A DNA stretch of 64,000 bases, taken from positions 421,932 through 485,931 of the forward strand of contig NZ_PKMC01000001.1 in assembly GCF_002849225.1 (NCBI RefSeq). Reading direction: 5' to 3'. The stretch is from Actinomyces sp. UMB0138. Lineage in GTDB: Bacteria > Bacillota > Negativicutes > Veillonellales > Veillonellaceae. Both the position numbers and the translations under genes were made by a program. Positions 1-8,635 of the stretch are shown here, piece after piece; within the stretch, counting starts at the first letter, position 1; each line of letters starts with the position of its first letter. The notes beneath the pieces were generated by a model. That model saw only the letters and a program-made list of their open reading frames with translations. It was not told the origin of the DNA and did not search any database.

Positions 1-60
1 GTGGATGTGCCGCAGGATGCCTTTATTGCTGCGCTAACTTCTGATGCGGAGGCTAAGTGA
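1..60 (+). CDS. lepA: Elongation factor 4 (LepA), C-terminal end only
   Basis: Only the last 19 codons and a TGA stop lie in the window. The residues VPQDAFIAAL match the conserved end of LepA/EF4, where a V-E-[ILV]-PQ-[ED]-AF-[ILM]-A motif closes the protein. LepA is a translational GTPase that acts on stalled ribosomes. The stop overlaps the GTG start of trmB, which suggests one transcript. The family call rests on one short motif, but lepA upstream of hemW is a common bacterial order and supports it. Confidence 0.78.
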   Translation: MDVPQDAFIAALTSDAEAK

Positions 61-824
61 GTCCCGCAAAGAATTCTCCGGACCCTGGAAGGTTCATGGC
101 ACGTACGAAGTCCTTCACTAGGCGCGGCAGGTCCTTGGAAGGGGCGCTCGCGCGGGCGTGGGAAGAAAGCGGTGACTTCATTGTGCCTGTGCGCCGCGGT
201 GAGGGGTACACAACGGTTGCTGAAGACCACGAACCACTTGATTTTGAGGCTCTCTTTGGGCGCAAGGCGCCGCTGGTAGTCGAGATTGGTTCGGGCACTG
301 GGGATCAGATCCTGACGGCAGCTAGAAAGAATCCGCAGAACAACTATCTTGCCTTTGAGGTCTGGGTACCGGGAATTGCGAAGGCCCTAAATAAACTGGA
401 CGGGCTTACCAACGTGCGGTTTGTGGAAGCTGACGTGGCCCAGGCTGGTCCTCTTTTGCTTTCACCTTCTTCGGTGTCGGAACTGTGGACATTTTTCCCG
501 GATCCGTGGCGAAAATCCCGGCACCACAAGCGGCGGCTTGTACAGACGGAGTTCGCCACTCAGGTAGCCACTTGGTTGGTGCCCGGTGGGCGCTGGCGTC
601 TGGCTACGGATTGGAACGACTACGCCTGGTGGATGCGAGACGTAATCGAATCCGTCCCCGTGCTGCGCAACGAATATGCCGGGCAGAATCCCGATCTGGA
701 CGATCCAGCGGGCAACAGGGGAGGATTTGCTCCGCGCTATGATGGCCGCATCATGACTACCTTCGAAAACAAGGGACTGCAGGCGGGACGCACAGTGCAC
801 GATCTGGTTGCGGTCCGTGACTAG
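57..824 (+). CDS. trmB: tRNA (guanine-N7-)-methyltransferase TrmB
   Basis: Predicted 255-residue class I SAM-dependent methyltransferase that makes 7-methylguanosine at position 46 of tRNA. The SAM-binding loop VVEIGSGTGDQI lies near residue 80. The family signature FPDPWRKSRHHKRRLV lies near residue 147 and is diagnostic for TrmB. The GTG start overlaps the lepA stop (GTGA). A later ATG at 96 (MARTKSFTRRG) is an alternative start and would remove 13 residues of poorly conserved sequence. The 3' end overlaps the start of hemW, so translation is probably coupled. Confidence 0.94.
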   Translation: MSPAKNSPDPGRFMARTKSFTRRGRSLEGALARAWEESGDFIVPVRRGEGYTTVAEDHEPLDFEALFGRKAPLVVEIGSGTGDQILTAARKNPQNNYLAFEVWVPGIAKALNKLDGLTNVRFVEADVAQAGPLLLSPSSVSELWTFFPDPWRKSRHHKRRLVQTEFATQVATWLVPGGRWRLATDWNDYAWWMRDVIESVPVLRNEYAGQNPDLDDPAGNRGGFAPRYDGRIMTTFENKGLQAGRTVHDLVAVRD

Positions 825-1977
825 ACCATTTTCGGCCTACGTTCACGTCCCATTCTGCCGGGCAAGATGCGGTTACTGCGATTTCAACACTTACGTCGCC
901 GACTTCGGACCGGGAGCGAACCGGACAACTTTCGACCAAAGCGTCGCCCTCGAAATTGGGCGCGCGAAAGCGCATCTAGGGCCTAGGCAACTGCAGACTG
1001 TATTCTTTGGAGGCGGCACTCCTACAATGCTTCCGGCTGCGGCATTGGCGAGTATCCTCAGTGAGTTGGATTCGGCTTTCCCGCTCGCCTCGAAGGCAGA
1101 GGTAACAACCGAGGCAAACCCCGAAACTGTAAGTCGCGATGATCTATTCCAACTAGCGAAGGCCGGCTTTACTAGGGTGAGTTTCGGCATGCAATCTGCC
1201 GTCCCAAGAGTATTAGCTACCCTGGATCGCACCCACCGTCCCGAGCGCGTGCCTCAGGTCGTCCAGTGGGCAAAGGAAGCTAACTTTGCAGTAAGCCTGG
1301 ACCTAATCTACGGCGCCCCAGGCGAGAGCATTGAAGATTGGAATGCCTCCCTGGATGCGGTAATAGGCATGGACGTAGACCACGTGAGTTGCTACGCCCT
1401 CGTCATAGAGGGCGGCACAAAAATGGCGAACGACCTGCGTCACGGTAAGATCGCGCCGGTCGATCAAGATGTGCAGGCAGAAAAATATCGCCTAGCCGAC
1501 GCCCGCCTTTCCGACGCTGGTTTTAGATGGTACGAAATCTCGAACTGGGCCCGCCCGAAAGAGGGCGAAGAACACAAGGTTAGTACCGAGCTAGAAAACG
1601 CATGCAAACACAATCTGGCATACTGGCGAAACTGGGATTGGTGGGGATTTGGCCCCGGCGCCCACTCCCACCTGGCAGATCGTCGGTTCTGGAACGTTAA
1701 ACACCCGCTGGCTTACGCAAACGCGCTGCGGCAAGGGCGGTCTACGGTACTTGGAGAAGAGCGGCTAGATGCAACCACGAAAGAACTAGAACGAATAATG
1801 CTGGGCGTACGCATCTCGGAAGGACTTCCCAAAGCAGACGTGTCTGCCGCAGGACTTTCGCGATGCCGCGAACTGGGATGGGTAGACGAGTACGCCCTGA
1901 AACAAGGACGGGTAGTGGCAACATTGCAAGGGCGACTCATGGCCGACTCAATGACGCTCACGCTGTTGGGAAGCTAA
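817..1977 (+). CDS. hemW: Radical SAM heme chaperone HemW
   Basis: Predicted 386-residue radical SAM protein of the HemW/HemN group. The motif CRARCGYC (CX3CX2C) near the N-terminus binds the 4Fe-4S cluster that cleaves SAM, and FFGGGTPT is the conserved glycine-rich strand. Position next to lepA/trmB and upstream of the hrcA cluster, and the N-terminus running straight into PFSAYVHVPFC, fit HemW, which delivers heme to respiratory enzymes, rather than a true coproporphyrinogen dehydrogenase. GTG at 817 gives the usual family length. A TTG at 808 adds three residues and cannot be excluded. The stop overlaps the convergent DUF3097 gene by four bases. Confidence 0.9.
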   Translation: MTRPFSAYVHVPFCRARCGYCDFNTYVADFGPGANRTTFDQSVALEIGRAKAHLGPRQLQTVFFGGGTPTMLPAAALASILSELDSAFPLASKAEVTTEANPETVSRDDLFQLAKAGFTRVSFGMQSAVPRVLATLDRTHRPERVPQVVQWAKEANFAVSLDLIYGAPGESIEDWNASLDAVIGMDVDHVSCYALVIEGGTKMANDLRHGKIAPVDQDVQAEKYRLADARLSDAGFRWYEISNWARPKEGEEHKVSTELENACKHNLAYWRNWDWWGFGPGAHSHLADRRFWNVKHPLAYANALRQGRSTVLGEERLDATTKELERIMLGVRISEGLPKADVSAAGLSRCRELGWVDEYALKQGRVVATLQGRLMADSMTLTLLGS

Positions 1978-2831
1978 GGGCAGGTCACAAAATCGATCAG
2001 TGCTTCCACCTTGCCCAACAAAGCTGGCTCCAAGTCCTTGTACGTGCGCACAGTACGCAAAATCCGCTTCCAGCCCTGAGCAATGTCGGCCTGAGTTGAA
2101 TGCGGCCAACCCAAGGCGGCGAGGGTCCCCTTCTTGATATCTGTTGTCTTTGGAATATTCGGCCAGGCGCGCAACCCCAACCGGGCCGGCTTCACCGCCT
2201 GCCAGATGTCAACAAATGGGTGCCCCAATACCAGTACCGAATCGGGATATTTCCTGCCAATACTAGCGGCAATACGTGATTCCTTTGATCCTGCCACCAA
2301 ATGGTCCACTAACACGCCCGCCTTTCGGGAGGGGGAGGGTGAAAAAGCGGAAAGTACGCACTCCAAGTTGTCTACGCCCTCAAGAAGTTCAACCACTACA
2401 CCTTCATGGCGCAAATCATCGCCCCAAATGTGCTCTACCAACTCGGCGTCATGCTTTCCCTCCACCCAAATTCTGGAGGCCTTAGCAACCTTGGCGGGCT
2501 CAGGGGCGAGCGCATAGGAGCCGGAATTAGTAAGCTTGCGCCCCGTAGAAGAGCGGAGGCCGCTCTGGCGCGTCTTAGCTACCGGCACGAGTGTCACAGG
2601 CTTGCCATCAATCCAATAACCCGGCCCCAGCGGGAAGGAACGCACGCGCCCTTTCGCATCTTCTAGCTCCACCACGTGCATGCCCCCAATTTTCTGGGTA
2701 CGCAAGATGGCGCCAACCCACCCGGACTCCACGTCCTCGACAACCAATCCCACCTTGGCGGGAACTTCGGTAGAGGTGGGCCTTCGGTGAGGATCATTTG
2801 CTAAAACGTCGCTGCCATATCTGTCGAACAC
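1974..2831 (-). CDS. DUF3097 family protein
   Basis: Predicted 285-residue protein of the actinobacterial DUF3097 family, with the typical start FDRYGSDVL and the segments RIWVEGKHDAELVEHIWGDD and VLVGHP-like VLVLGHPFVDIW. The EGKHDAELV stretch resembles a Toprim-type strand that begins with a glutamate, which hints at a nucleic-acid role, but no function is established. The gene is convergent with hemW. Its GTG start has a TAGGAT hexamer seven bases upstream (2839-2844, minus strand) and no Shine-Dalgarno sequence, so the mRNA is probably leaderless. Confidence 0.85.
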   Translation of the reverse strand: MFDRYGSDVLANDPHRRPTSTEVPAKVGLVVEDVESGWVGAILRTQKIGGMHVVELEDAKGRVRSFPLGPGYWIDGKPVTLVPVAKTRQSGLRSSTGRKLTNSGSYALAPEPAKVAKASRIWVEGKHDAELVEHIWGDDLRHEGVVVELLEGVDNLECVLSAFSPSPSRKAGVLVDHLVAGSKESRIAASIGRKYPDSVLVLGHPFVDIWQAVKPARLGLRAWPNIPKTTDIKKGTLAALGWPHSTQADIAQGWKRILRTVRTYKDLEPALLGKVEALIDFVTCP

Positions 2832-2906
2832 GCCCTAAATCCTATTAGAAATAACCGAAAAGAGCGCACCTGCCAACGCGGTTAGTATTAATCGCTTCTA
2901 ATGTGG

Positions 2907-2912
2907 CACAAT
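2907..2912 (+). promoter_or_regulatory. Candidate -10 element for the riboflavin operon
   Basis: The hexamer CACAAT ends 11 bases before the first paired base of the FMN aptamer, so a start site near 2919 would place the riboswitch at the very 5' end of the RNA. The same CACAAT hexamer occurs before the GH13-like gene and aceE. No convincing -35 hexamer is visible, so this is a weak call. Confidence 0.35.
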
Positions 2913-2922
2913 CGATATATAC

Positions 2923-3033
2923 GCATTCGGGGTCAGTGAAAGTCTGAACCGGCGGTTATAGTCCGCGACCCGCTAAGGCGGTTGAGCTGGTGAAATTCCG
3001 GCACCGACGGTAAAAGTCCGGAAGGGAGAATGT
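2923..3033 (+). promoter_or_regulatory. FMN riboswitch (RFN element)
   Basis: The segment has the conserved RFN blocks in order: GGGGTCAGTGAAAGTC, GAACCGGCGGTTATAGTCC, GCGACCCGC, TGGTGAAATTCCGG, CACCGACGGTAAAAGTCCGG and AGGGAGAATG. The closing helix P1 forms between CATTC (2924-2928) and GAATG (3028-3032). Flavin mononucleotide binding is expected to shut down the operon that follows. Position 58 bases before ribD and family membership of the genes agree. Confidence 0.95.
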
Positions 3034-3036
3034 TAC

Positions 3037-3087
3037 ACGCCTAAGCAAGTCGCGCTTGGGCGTACGCCCCCTATGCAAGAAAGGGGG
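3037..3087 (+). promoter_or_regulatory. Expression platform of the FMN riboswitch
   Basis: Two hairpins follow the aptamer. The first pairs 3037-3046 with 3054-3063 (ten pairs, one G-U). The second pairs CCCCCT (3067-3072) with AGGGGG (3082-3087), and that second arm is the ribD ribosome binding site. No run of T follows either hairpin. The layout points to control of translation initiation by hiding the ribosome binding site, not to transcription termination. Confidence 0.65.
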
Positions 3088-3090
3088 AAA

Positions 3091-4092
3091 ATGATAAACA
3101 CCGCGTTAGCCAGAGCAATCACTCTGGCAGAAAAAGGGCCACAATTCGGGCCCAATCCACGCGTCGGCTGCGTAATCTACAGCGAGAAGGAAATCCTCGC
3201 TGAAGGATTCCATCGTGGCAGCGGTAGCGCTCACGCAGAAGTAGCTGCTATCCAAGACGCCCACCAAAGAGGCAAGTGCGTGCGCGGCGCTACCGCTCTA
3301 GTGACGCTAGAACCATGCAACCACACCGGGAAAACCGGCCCATGCTCGCACGCCCTACTTGCAGCTGGGATCAGCCGAGTCATATATGCCCAGGCAGATC
3401 CCAACCCCGTGGCTGCGGGAGGAGCTGCCTACCTGCAAAGCCATGGCATAGAAGTGGCCACCGCGCTCGCGGCGGGTGCAGACCAAGGATTGGTAGCTAG
3501 GGCACAGGCGATCACTGCTGCCTGGCGCACAGTTCAAAAACGAGGCCGAGCCTGGGTTATCGCGAAAGTAGCCCAAACCCTAGATGGCAAAGTAGCTGCC
3601 AGCGACGGCACCTCGAAGTGGATTACCGGCCCGCAGGCTCGCGAGCACGGCCACCAGATTCGTGCGACGGTTGATGCGATCTGTGTCGGTACCGGAACGT
3701 ACCTGACAGATTCGCCCCAGTTATCGGCGCGGCCAGCAAATGTGAAGGACCCACACCAACCGAAGAAATTCGTCATTGGCAACACAGATCTGTCACTGCC
3801 TGCCCAGTTCACTCAGGTACGCACGCATGACCTGCGTACCTTCTTTGAAGACATGTTCAAACAGGGCAATACCCGGATTCTGCTCGAAGGCGGACCGACG
3901 CTAGTAAGCGCCGCCCTCAAAGAAGGTCTGGTGGATGAACTGCACGTTTATACAGCACCTAAATTGCTAGGCGAGGGCAAAGCCTCCTTCGCAGATTTAG
4001 GCATAACAACGGTGGCAGACGCCATCGACGCAAAGGCAACGATCACGCAGCTGGGACCGGACTGGCTAGTGTGCCTCGCCCTCACGGAGTAG
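3091..4092 (+). CDS. ribD: Bifunctional riboflavin biosynthesis deaminase/reductase RibD
   Basis: Predicted 333-residue cytosolic enzyme for two steps of riboflavin synthesis: deamination of the pyrimidine ring and reduction of the ribose side chain. The N-terminal deaminase has the zinc motif HAEVAAI (near residue 50) and LEPCNHTGKTGPC. The C-terminal reductase begins near VIAKVAQTLDGKVA and contains WITGPQAREHGH and RILLEGGPTL. ATG at 3091 is chosen because it aligns with the family start and has AAGGGGG just upstream. An in-frame ATG at 3073 lies in the loop of the regulatory hairpin and is less likely. First gene of ribD-ribE-ribBA-ribH. Confidence 0.95.
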   Translation: MINTALARAITLAEKGPQFGPNPRVGCVIYSEKEILAEGFHRGSGSAHAEVAAIQDAHQRGKCVRGATALVTLEPCNHTGKTGPCSHALLAAGISRVIYAQADPNPVAAGGAAYLQSHGIEVATALAAGADQGLVARAQAITAAWRTVQKRGRAWVIAKVAQTLDGKVAASDGTSKWITGPQAREHGHQIRATVDAICVGTGTYLTDSPQLSARPANVKDPHQPKKFVIGNTDLSLPAQFTQVRTHDLRTFFEDMFKQGNTRILLEGGPTLVSAALKEGLVDELHVYTAPKLLGEGKASFADLGITTVADAIDAKATITQLGPDWLVCLALTE

Positions 4093-4096
4093 GAAA

Positions 4097-4687
4097 ATGT
4101 TTACAGGATTAGTAGAAGCAACAGGGAAAATACTGGCCGTTACCGACAACGAGGGCGGCAAACGCATCAAGATAAGCGCACCGTTCGCGTCATCTTTGAG
4201 CTACGGGGAGTCTGTGGCGGTAAATGGCGTGTGCCTGACAGTGGTCGATTTTGCTGAAGACGGATTCACTGCTGACGTCATGCCAGAGACGCTGCGAGCA
4301 TCCAACCTCGCAGAAGTAGAAAAAGGGCAAGTTGTGAACCTAGAACGCGCCCTCAGCCTTCAGGATCGCCTAGGTGGCCACCTGGTTCAAGGACACGTCG
4401 ATGGAGTAGGCAAATTAGTTACTAGGCGCCGTGGGCAGCGATGGGACGAGCTCACCTTCTCTCTGCCGACCGAGCTGGCAAGGTATGTCGCGCGAAAGGG
4501 ATCAATCACGATCAATGGGGTATCGCTCACCGTGACTGAGGCGGGCGAAGCCTCCTTCGGGGTAGCGCTGATTCCAACCACTATGCGTGAAACCAACATG
4601 GGACTGCTTGAAGAGGGCGACGCAGTCAACCTGGAAACTGATGTTATTGCAAAATATGTTGCCCGTCTGGGAGGATACGATGACTGA
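4097..4687 (+). CDS. ribE: Riboflavin synthase alpha subunit
   Basis: Predicted 196-residue enzyme that dismutates two molecules of 6,7-dimethyl-8-ribityllumazine to riboflavin. The start MFTGLVEATGKI is the family signature. Two lumazine-binding repeats are visible: VNGVCLTVV with MPETLRASNL in the first, and INGVSLTVTE with IPTTMRETNM in the second. Length is typical. It starts four bases after ribD, and its end overlaps the start of ribBA by eight bases. The gene is also called ribC in some species. Confidence 0.95.
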   Translation: MFTGLVEATGKILAVTDNEGGKRIKISAPFASSLSYGESVAVNGVCLTVVDFAEDGFTADVMPETLRASNLAEVEKGQVVNLERALSLQDRLGGHLVQGHVDGVGKLVTRRRGQRWDELTFSLPTELARYVARKGSITINGVSLTVTEAGEASFGVALIPTTMRETNMGLLEEGDAVNLETDVIAKYVARLGGYDD

Positions 4688-5942
4688 ATTTCGTGTTGCC
4701 TTGGAAGAGGCTTTAGAAGAACTACGTAAGGGCAAGCCGATCCTGGTAGCGGACGATGCGGACCGCGAAAATGAGGTCGATGCGATATTTGCTGCTGAGA
4801 CCGCTACTCCCTCGACAACCGCGTGGGTGATCAGGCATTCCTCCGGATACCTGTGCGCGCCAATGACTAATGACCGAGCCGATGCTTTAGAGCTGCCGGT
4901 TATGGTCGAGCAAAACGAAGATTCTTTGCGGACTACCTACACGATCACCTGTGACGCCGCTAGCGGGGTCACCACAGGCATTTCTGCGGCTGATCGGACA
5001 ACGACGCTGCGAGCGTTGGCGCGCAAAGAGCCTGATCCGCGAGCACTAATAAGGCCTGGTCATGTGGTGCCGCTAAGAGCCCGAGATGGGGGAGTCCTGG
5101 AGCGTAGTGGACATACTGAAGCTGCAGTTGACCTGACTAGGTTGGCAGGCTTGGTGCCGGTAGCCGGAATCTGCGAGTTGGTCAATGATGACGGCACTAT
5201 GATGCGCCTGCCGCAGGCGCGCAAGCTGGCTGAGGAATACTCACTAAAGGTAATCACTATTGCCGATCTGGTTACTTTTAGAAGGCAAAGTGAATCTGCC
5301 GGAGAAGCGGGGGTGGCTCCCGTGGAAGCTGCCCCTCGAGTTGAGCGAATTGCGCAGGCGAAATTGCCCACTGATTTTGGCGAATTCACCATCACCTCGT
5401 ATCGCGATCTTACTACCGGTGCCGAACATGTAGCGCTGGTGCCTGTAAAGAAAAGTGAGCATCTGCCGCTTGTGCGGGTGCACTCAGAATGTCTGACTGG
5501 GGATGCTTTTGGCTCGAAACGGTGCGACTGCGGTCCGCAGCTGCACGAAGCCATGCTGCAGGTGGCTAACGAGGGTGGGGCGATTGTCTATTTGCGTGGC
5601 CACGAAGGGCGCGGCATAGGACTATCCGAGAAGGTGCGTGCATATCGCCTCCAAGATGAGGGCGAAGATACGGCTCAGGCGAATCTATCGCTTGGTTGGC
5701 CTGTAGATATGCGTGAATATGGCGCTGCCGCCGCGATCTTGGAAGATCTGGGAATTACTCAAATTCGCCTACTCACCAATAATCCCGACAAAGTGAGGCT
5801 CGATACCTCCCGAGTAGAGGTGAAAGAGGTAGTACCTCTTGTAGTTGGGGTAGGACCAGAAAATATTGAGTATTTGCGGACCAAAGTTAGGTTGGGGCAC
5901 ACCCTAAACCTGGATTCTTTTTCGATGGAAGGACAAAAATAA
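4680..5942 (+). CDS. ribBA: Bifunctional DHBP synthase / GTP cyclohydrolase II RibBA
   Basis: Predicted 420-residue fusion. The N-terminal half makes 3,4-dihydroxy-2-butanone 4-phosphate from ribulose 5-phosphate (motifs [40 protein letters not shown]). The C-terminal half opens GTP (zinc motif [28 protein letters not shown]). In the acidic loop the usual DRENEGD reads DRENEVD, a glycine to valine change at a conserved site. ATG at 4680 with GGGAGG six bases upstream fits the family start; a longer reading frame from 4587 would run inside ribE. The stop overlaps ribH (TAATG). Confidence 0.94.
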   Translation: MTEFRVALEEALEELRKGKPILVADDADRENEVDAIFAAETATPSTTAWVIRHSSGYLCAPMTNDRADALELPVMVEQNEDSLRTTYTITCDAASGVTTGISAADRTTTLRALARKEPDPRALIRPGHVVPLRARDGGVLERSGHTEAAVDLTRLAGLVPVAGICELVNDDGTMMRLPQARKLAEEYSLKVITIADLVTFRRQSESAGEAGVAPVEAAPRVERIAQAKLPTDFGEFTITSYRDLTTGAEHVALVPVKKSEHLPLVRVHSECLTGDAFGSKRCDCGPQLHEAMLQVANEGGAIVYLRGHEGRGIGLSEKVRAYRLQDEGEDTAQANLSLGWPVDMREYGAAAAILEDLGITQIRLLTNNPDKVRLDTSRVEVKEVVPLVVGVGPENIEYLRTKVRLGHTLNLDSFSMEGQK

Positions 5943-6409
5943 TGGCAGGAAGTGGAATCCCCTCTCTGAAGGTTGATGGGAAGGGCCTGAAAGTTACCAT
6001 TGTGGCGGCACAGTGGCATAAGCAAGTAATGGATGGTCTTATCGAGGGCGCCAAGCGTGCGTGTGCAGACGCCGGTGCGCAGGCAATGACAGTACGAGTA
6101 CCCGGCTCTTTTGAGTTGCCGTTGGCATGCAAGACTGCGGCACAGAAGGCGGATGCGGTAGTCGCCCTCGGCGTGGTAATCCGGGGTGGCACCCCACACT
6201 TTGATTATGTCTGTGAGGCGGCTACCAACGGGCTAACGCAGGCGTCGCTGCTAACTGGCACTCCAATCGGGTTTGGGGTTCTTACCTGCGACAACGAACA
6301 GCAGGCGCTGGATCGGGCGGGACTGGAAGGTTCCGCCGAAGATAAGGGGTATGAAGCTGCTGAGGCGGCAATGGCGATGGTGGCCACTTTAGAGCAGGTA
6401 GGTGCCTAG
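5942..6409 (+). CDS. ribH: 6,7-dimethyl-8-ribityllumazine synthase
   Basis: Predicted 155-residue enzyme that joins the pyrimidine and the four-carbon unit into lumazine, usually as an icosahedral or pentameric assembly. Seen motifs are [28 protein letters not shown] and [14 protein letters not shown], all characteristic of the family. Last gene of the riboflavin operon. Its stop is followed within 70 bases by the CIRCE region that controls hrcA. Confidence 0.96.
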   Translation: MAGSGIPSLKVDGKGLKVTIVAAQWHKQVMDGLIEGAKRACADAGAQAMTVRVPGSFELPLACKTAAQKADAVVALGVVIRGGTPHFDYVCEAATNGLTQASLLTGTPIGFGVLTCDNEQQALDRAGLEGSAEDKGYEAAEAAMAMVATLEQVGA

Positions 6410-6449
6410 CTCTCGCCCGCAGTGAAATAAATGTGCCCAGGTGGTAGCT

Positions 6450-6488
6450 GGGGGCCTCGACCGCGTAAGATTAGCAGTCGAGGCCCCC
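6450..6488 (+). terminator. Hairpin between ribH and hrcA, interlocked with CIRCE
   Basis: A perfect 12-base stem pairs 6450-6461 with 6477-6488, leaving a 15-base loop. No T-run follows, so intrinsic termination would be weak. The 3' arm covers the end of the first CIRCE half-site and all of its spacer except for the base boundaries. It may limit read-through from the riboflavin operon into hrcA. Confidence 0.5.
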
Positions 6489-6497
6489 GGGTGCTAA
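6471..6497 (+). promoter_or_regulatory. CIRCE operator for HrcA
   Basis: TTAGCAGTC (6471-6479), nine bases, then GGGTGCTAA (6489-6497). The CIRCE consensus is TTAGCACTC-N9-GAGTGCTAA, so seven or more positions of each half-site match with one change per half and the spacer is exactly nine. HrcA, encoded directly downstream, is the known repressor that binds this element. It ends one base before the hrcA ribosome binding site, so hrcA-dnaJ is expected to be autoregulated and heat-inducible. Confidence 0.85.
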
Positions 6498-6511
6498 AAG
6501 GAGATGAGGAT

Positions 6512-7519
6512 ATGGGTAGCTCTCGCCAGCTGCAGGTTCTAAGCGCCATCGTCTCCGACTACGTAAACAACAGGGAACCGGTGGGATCGAAGGCTCTGGT
6601 TGAACGCTACGATTTGGGTGTTTCTTCAGCTACTATCCGCAACGATATGGCGGCACTGGAAGAAGCCGGTTACATCTACCAACCACACACTTCTGCTGGG
6701 CGAGTCCCGACCGACAAGGGGTATCGGGCTTTCGTCGACCAGATCGCACATTTGAAGCCGCTTTCAAAACCGGAACGCACCGCCATTGAGAAGTTGCTCG
6801 CTGGGGCAGTCGATATTGACGACGTCATGGAACGAACGGTGCGGGTCCTGGCACAACTAACTAGGCAGGTGGCGGTCGTGCAGTATCCGTCTATGCACCG
6901 CGACAAACTTCGCCACCTTGAGGTTGTGCCAATTGCAAGCCGATATGTTTTGCTCGTAGTAATTACCGAGGTGGGCCGGGTAGAACAGCATCCGCTCGAG
7001 GTACCGGAGCAAGTAAATCCCGCCCAGTTGACGGCCGCGGCAGCCTGGATCAACCAGACTTTTGCTGGCAAGGGTTCAACCGAATTAGAAGAGGGCAAGG
7101 AACTAGTATCTGCGCTTCCGCCCGAAGTAGCTGGACTGGTTGCCCTTATCATAGATGCCCTGTTGGTGGCTTTACCTACTGCCGAAGATCGGATCGTAAT
7201 GGCGGGCACGGCAAACCTAGCTCGGGCTGGCACCGATTTCGCACACACTATTGGCCCTGTTTTGGACGCTCTCGAAGAACAGGTGGCTCTGCTCAGGTTG
7301 TTTGCTGAAATGGAGCAGGGTAGTGTTGCTGTCTCGATTGGCTCTGAGAACCGCCATGATGGTCTTTCTGAGGCCTCGGTGGTAAGCGGAACATACGGAA
7401 GCGAGGACGGACTGACTGCCCACGTGGGGGTAGTTGGTCCAACTCGAATGGATTACCCGGGAACGATGCGTTCTGTAGGAGCGATTTCCCGGTACCTGAC
7501 ACATTTCCTATCCAACTGA
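6512..7519 (+). CDS. hrcA: Heat-inducible transcription repressor HrcA
   Basis: Predicted 335-residue repressor of class I heat-shock genes. The N-terminal winged helix contains REPVGSKALVERYDLGVSSA and TIRNDMAALEEAGYI, and HTSAGRVPTDKGYR follows near residue 65, all strongly conserved in HrcA. ATG at 6512 is chosen because AAGGAG sits eight bases upstream and the protein then begins as the family does; an open frame extends upstream to 6431 but would cross the CIRCE element. It is followed by dnaJ after 12 bases. Confidence 0.95.
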   Translation: MGSSRQLQVLSAIVSDYVNNREPVGSKALVERYDLGVSSATIRNDMAALEEAGYIYQPHTSAGRVPTDKGYRAFVDQIAHLKPLSKPERTAIEKLLAGAVDIDDVMERTVRVLAQLTRQVAVVQYPSMHRDKLRHLEVVPIASRYVLLVVITEVGRVEQHPLEVPEQVNPAQLTAAAAWINQTFAGKGSTELEEGKELVSALPPEVAGLVALIIDALLVALPTAEDRIVMAGTANLARAGTDFAHTIGPVLDALEEQVALLRLFAEMEQGSVAVSIGSENRHDGLSEASVVSGTYGSEDGLTAHVGVVGPTRMDYPGTMRSVGAISRYLTHFLSN

Positions 7520-7531
7520 AAGGAATAACGG

Positions 7532-8635
7532 TTGAAGGACTACTACGAAGTACTGGGAGTGCCGCGTGATGCCTCACCAGAGCAAATCAAGCGTGCCTAC
7601 CGCAAGCTTGCTCGTAAGCTTCACCCGGACGTTGCAGGTCCTGGTCATGAAGAGGACTTCAAAGAGGTTTCAGTAGCCTATGAAACCCTGTCTGATCCGT
7701 CCCGGCGGCGCAAGTACGACATGGGAGGCGACACCGGCAATTTCGGTGACGCATTCGGCGGTTTTTCAGACATTTTTGAAACCTTCTTCGGTAGTGGTGG
7801 GGCCGCTAGCGCAGGGACTGGCCCCGTGCCCCGAGGGCGGCGTGGACAAGATTCCCTTACCGTTGTCGAAGCCAGCCTGGCAGATGTTACTTTCGGCGCC
7901 ACTAAGGATGTCGAGATCAATACTGCTGAGGTGTGCTCGAACTGCGATGGTTCCTGTTGTAAGCCCGGTACTTCGCCTCGGAAATGCGAGACCTGTGGAG
8001 GACGAGGGGCTGTGCAGCGTACTGTGCGTTCCTTCTTGGGGCAGATGGTCACCTCGGCTCCCTGTGCATCCTGCCAGGGGCATGGCACGATCATTCCCGA
8101 TCCGTGCCCAGAATGTGCCGGGGAAGGACGGATCCGCACTAAGAAGACGATCAAGTTGGATATTCCTGCCGGAGTCGAGCACGGTACTCGCATTCGTATG
8201 GCAGGACGCGGCGAGGTCGGCCCTGGCGGCGGTCCGGCGGGAGACCTCTATTTCGAGATCCATGAGCAGCCTCACCCGGTGTTCAAGCGGCAGGGCGACG
8301 AGCTACACACAGAGGTGAGGGTGCCAATGACTGCTGCGGCGCTCGGGACCACCTTCACGCTTACCACTCTTGACGGCGACAAAGAACTGACGCTCGAACC
8401 GGGAACGCAACCGGGCGAAGACGTGCTCATGCGCGGACTCGGCGTCACCCACCTGCGGCGTTCTACTAGAGGAAATCTTCACGTACATATAAACGTTGAA
8501 GTGCCGAAGCACTTGAACGAAGAGCAGCGGGAATTGCTCAAGCAGCTCGCGCAGCTACGCGGTGAAGAAAAGATAATCGCCGAGGGCGAGGACACGGGCA
8601 TGTTTGCTAAGTTGCGTGACAGGTTCACTCGATGA
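7532..8635 (+). CDS. dnaJ: Chaperone protein DnaJ
   Basis: Predicted 367-residue Hsp40 co-chaperone that stimulates the DnaK ATPase. It has an N-terminal J domain with the HPD motif (KLHPDVAG), a Gly/Phe-rich segment, four zinc-binding cysteine pairs and a C-terminal substrate domain. The first zinc repeat reads CSNCDGSC instead of CXXCXGXG, with cysteine in place of the last glycine and another cysteine next to it. The start is TTG, with AAAGGA upstream. Pairing with hrcA marks this as the HrcA-controlled copy; no dnaK or grpE is in the window. Confidence 0.94.
   Translation: MKDYYEVLGVPRDASPEQIKRAYRKLARKLHPDVAGPGHEEDFKEVSVAYETLSDPSRRRKYDMGGDTGNFGDAFGGFSDIFETFFGSGGAASAGTGPVPRGRRGQDSLTVVEASLADVTFGATKDVEINTAEVCSNCDGSCCKPGTSPRKCETCGGRGAVQRTVRSFLGQMVTSAPCASCQGHGTIIPDPCPECAGEGRIRTKKTIKLDIPAGVEHGTRIRMAGRGEVGPGGGPAGDLYFEIHEQPHPVFKRQGDELHTEVRVPMTAAALGTTFTLTTLDGDKELTLEPGTQPGEDVLMRGLGVTHLRRSTRGNLHVHINVEVPKHLNEEQRELLKQLAQLRGEEKIIAEGEDTGMFAKLRDRFTR

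Noticed and set aside
817..1977. Annotation as oxygen-independent coproporphyrinogen oxidase (HemN).
   Set aside because: Length and neighbourhood fit the HemW branch, which lacks oxidase activity in characterised members.
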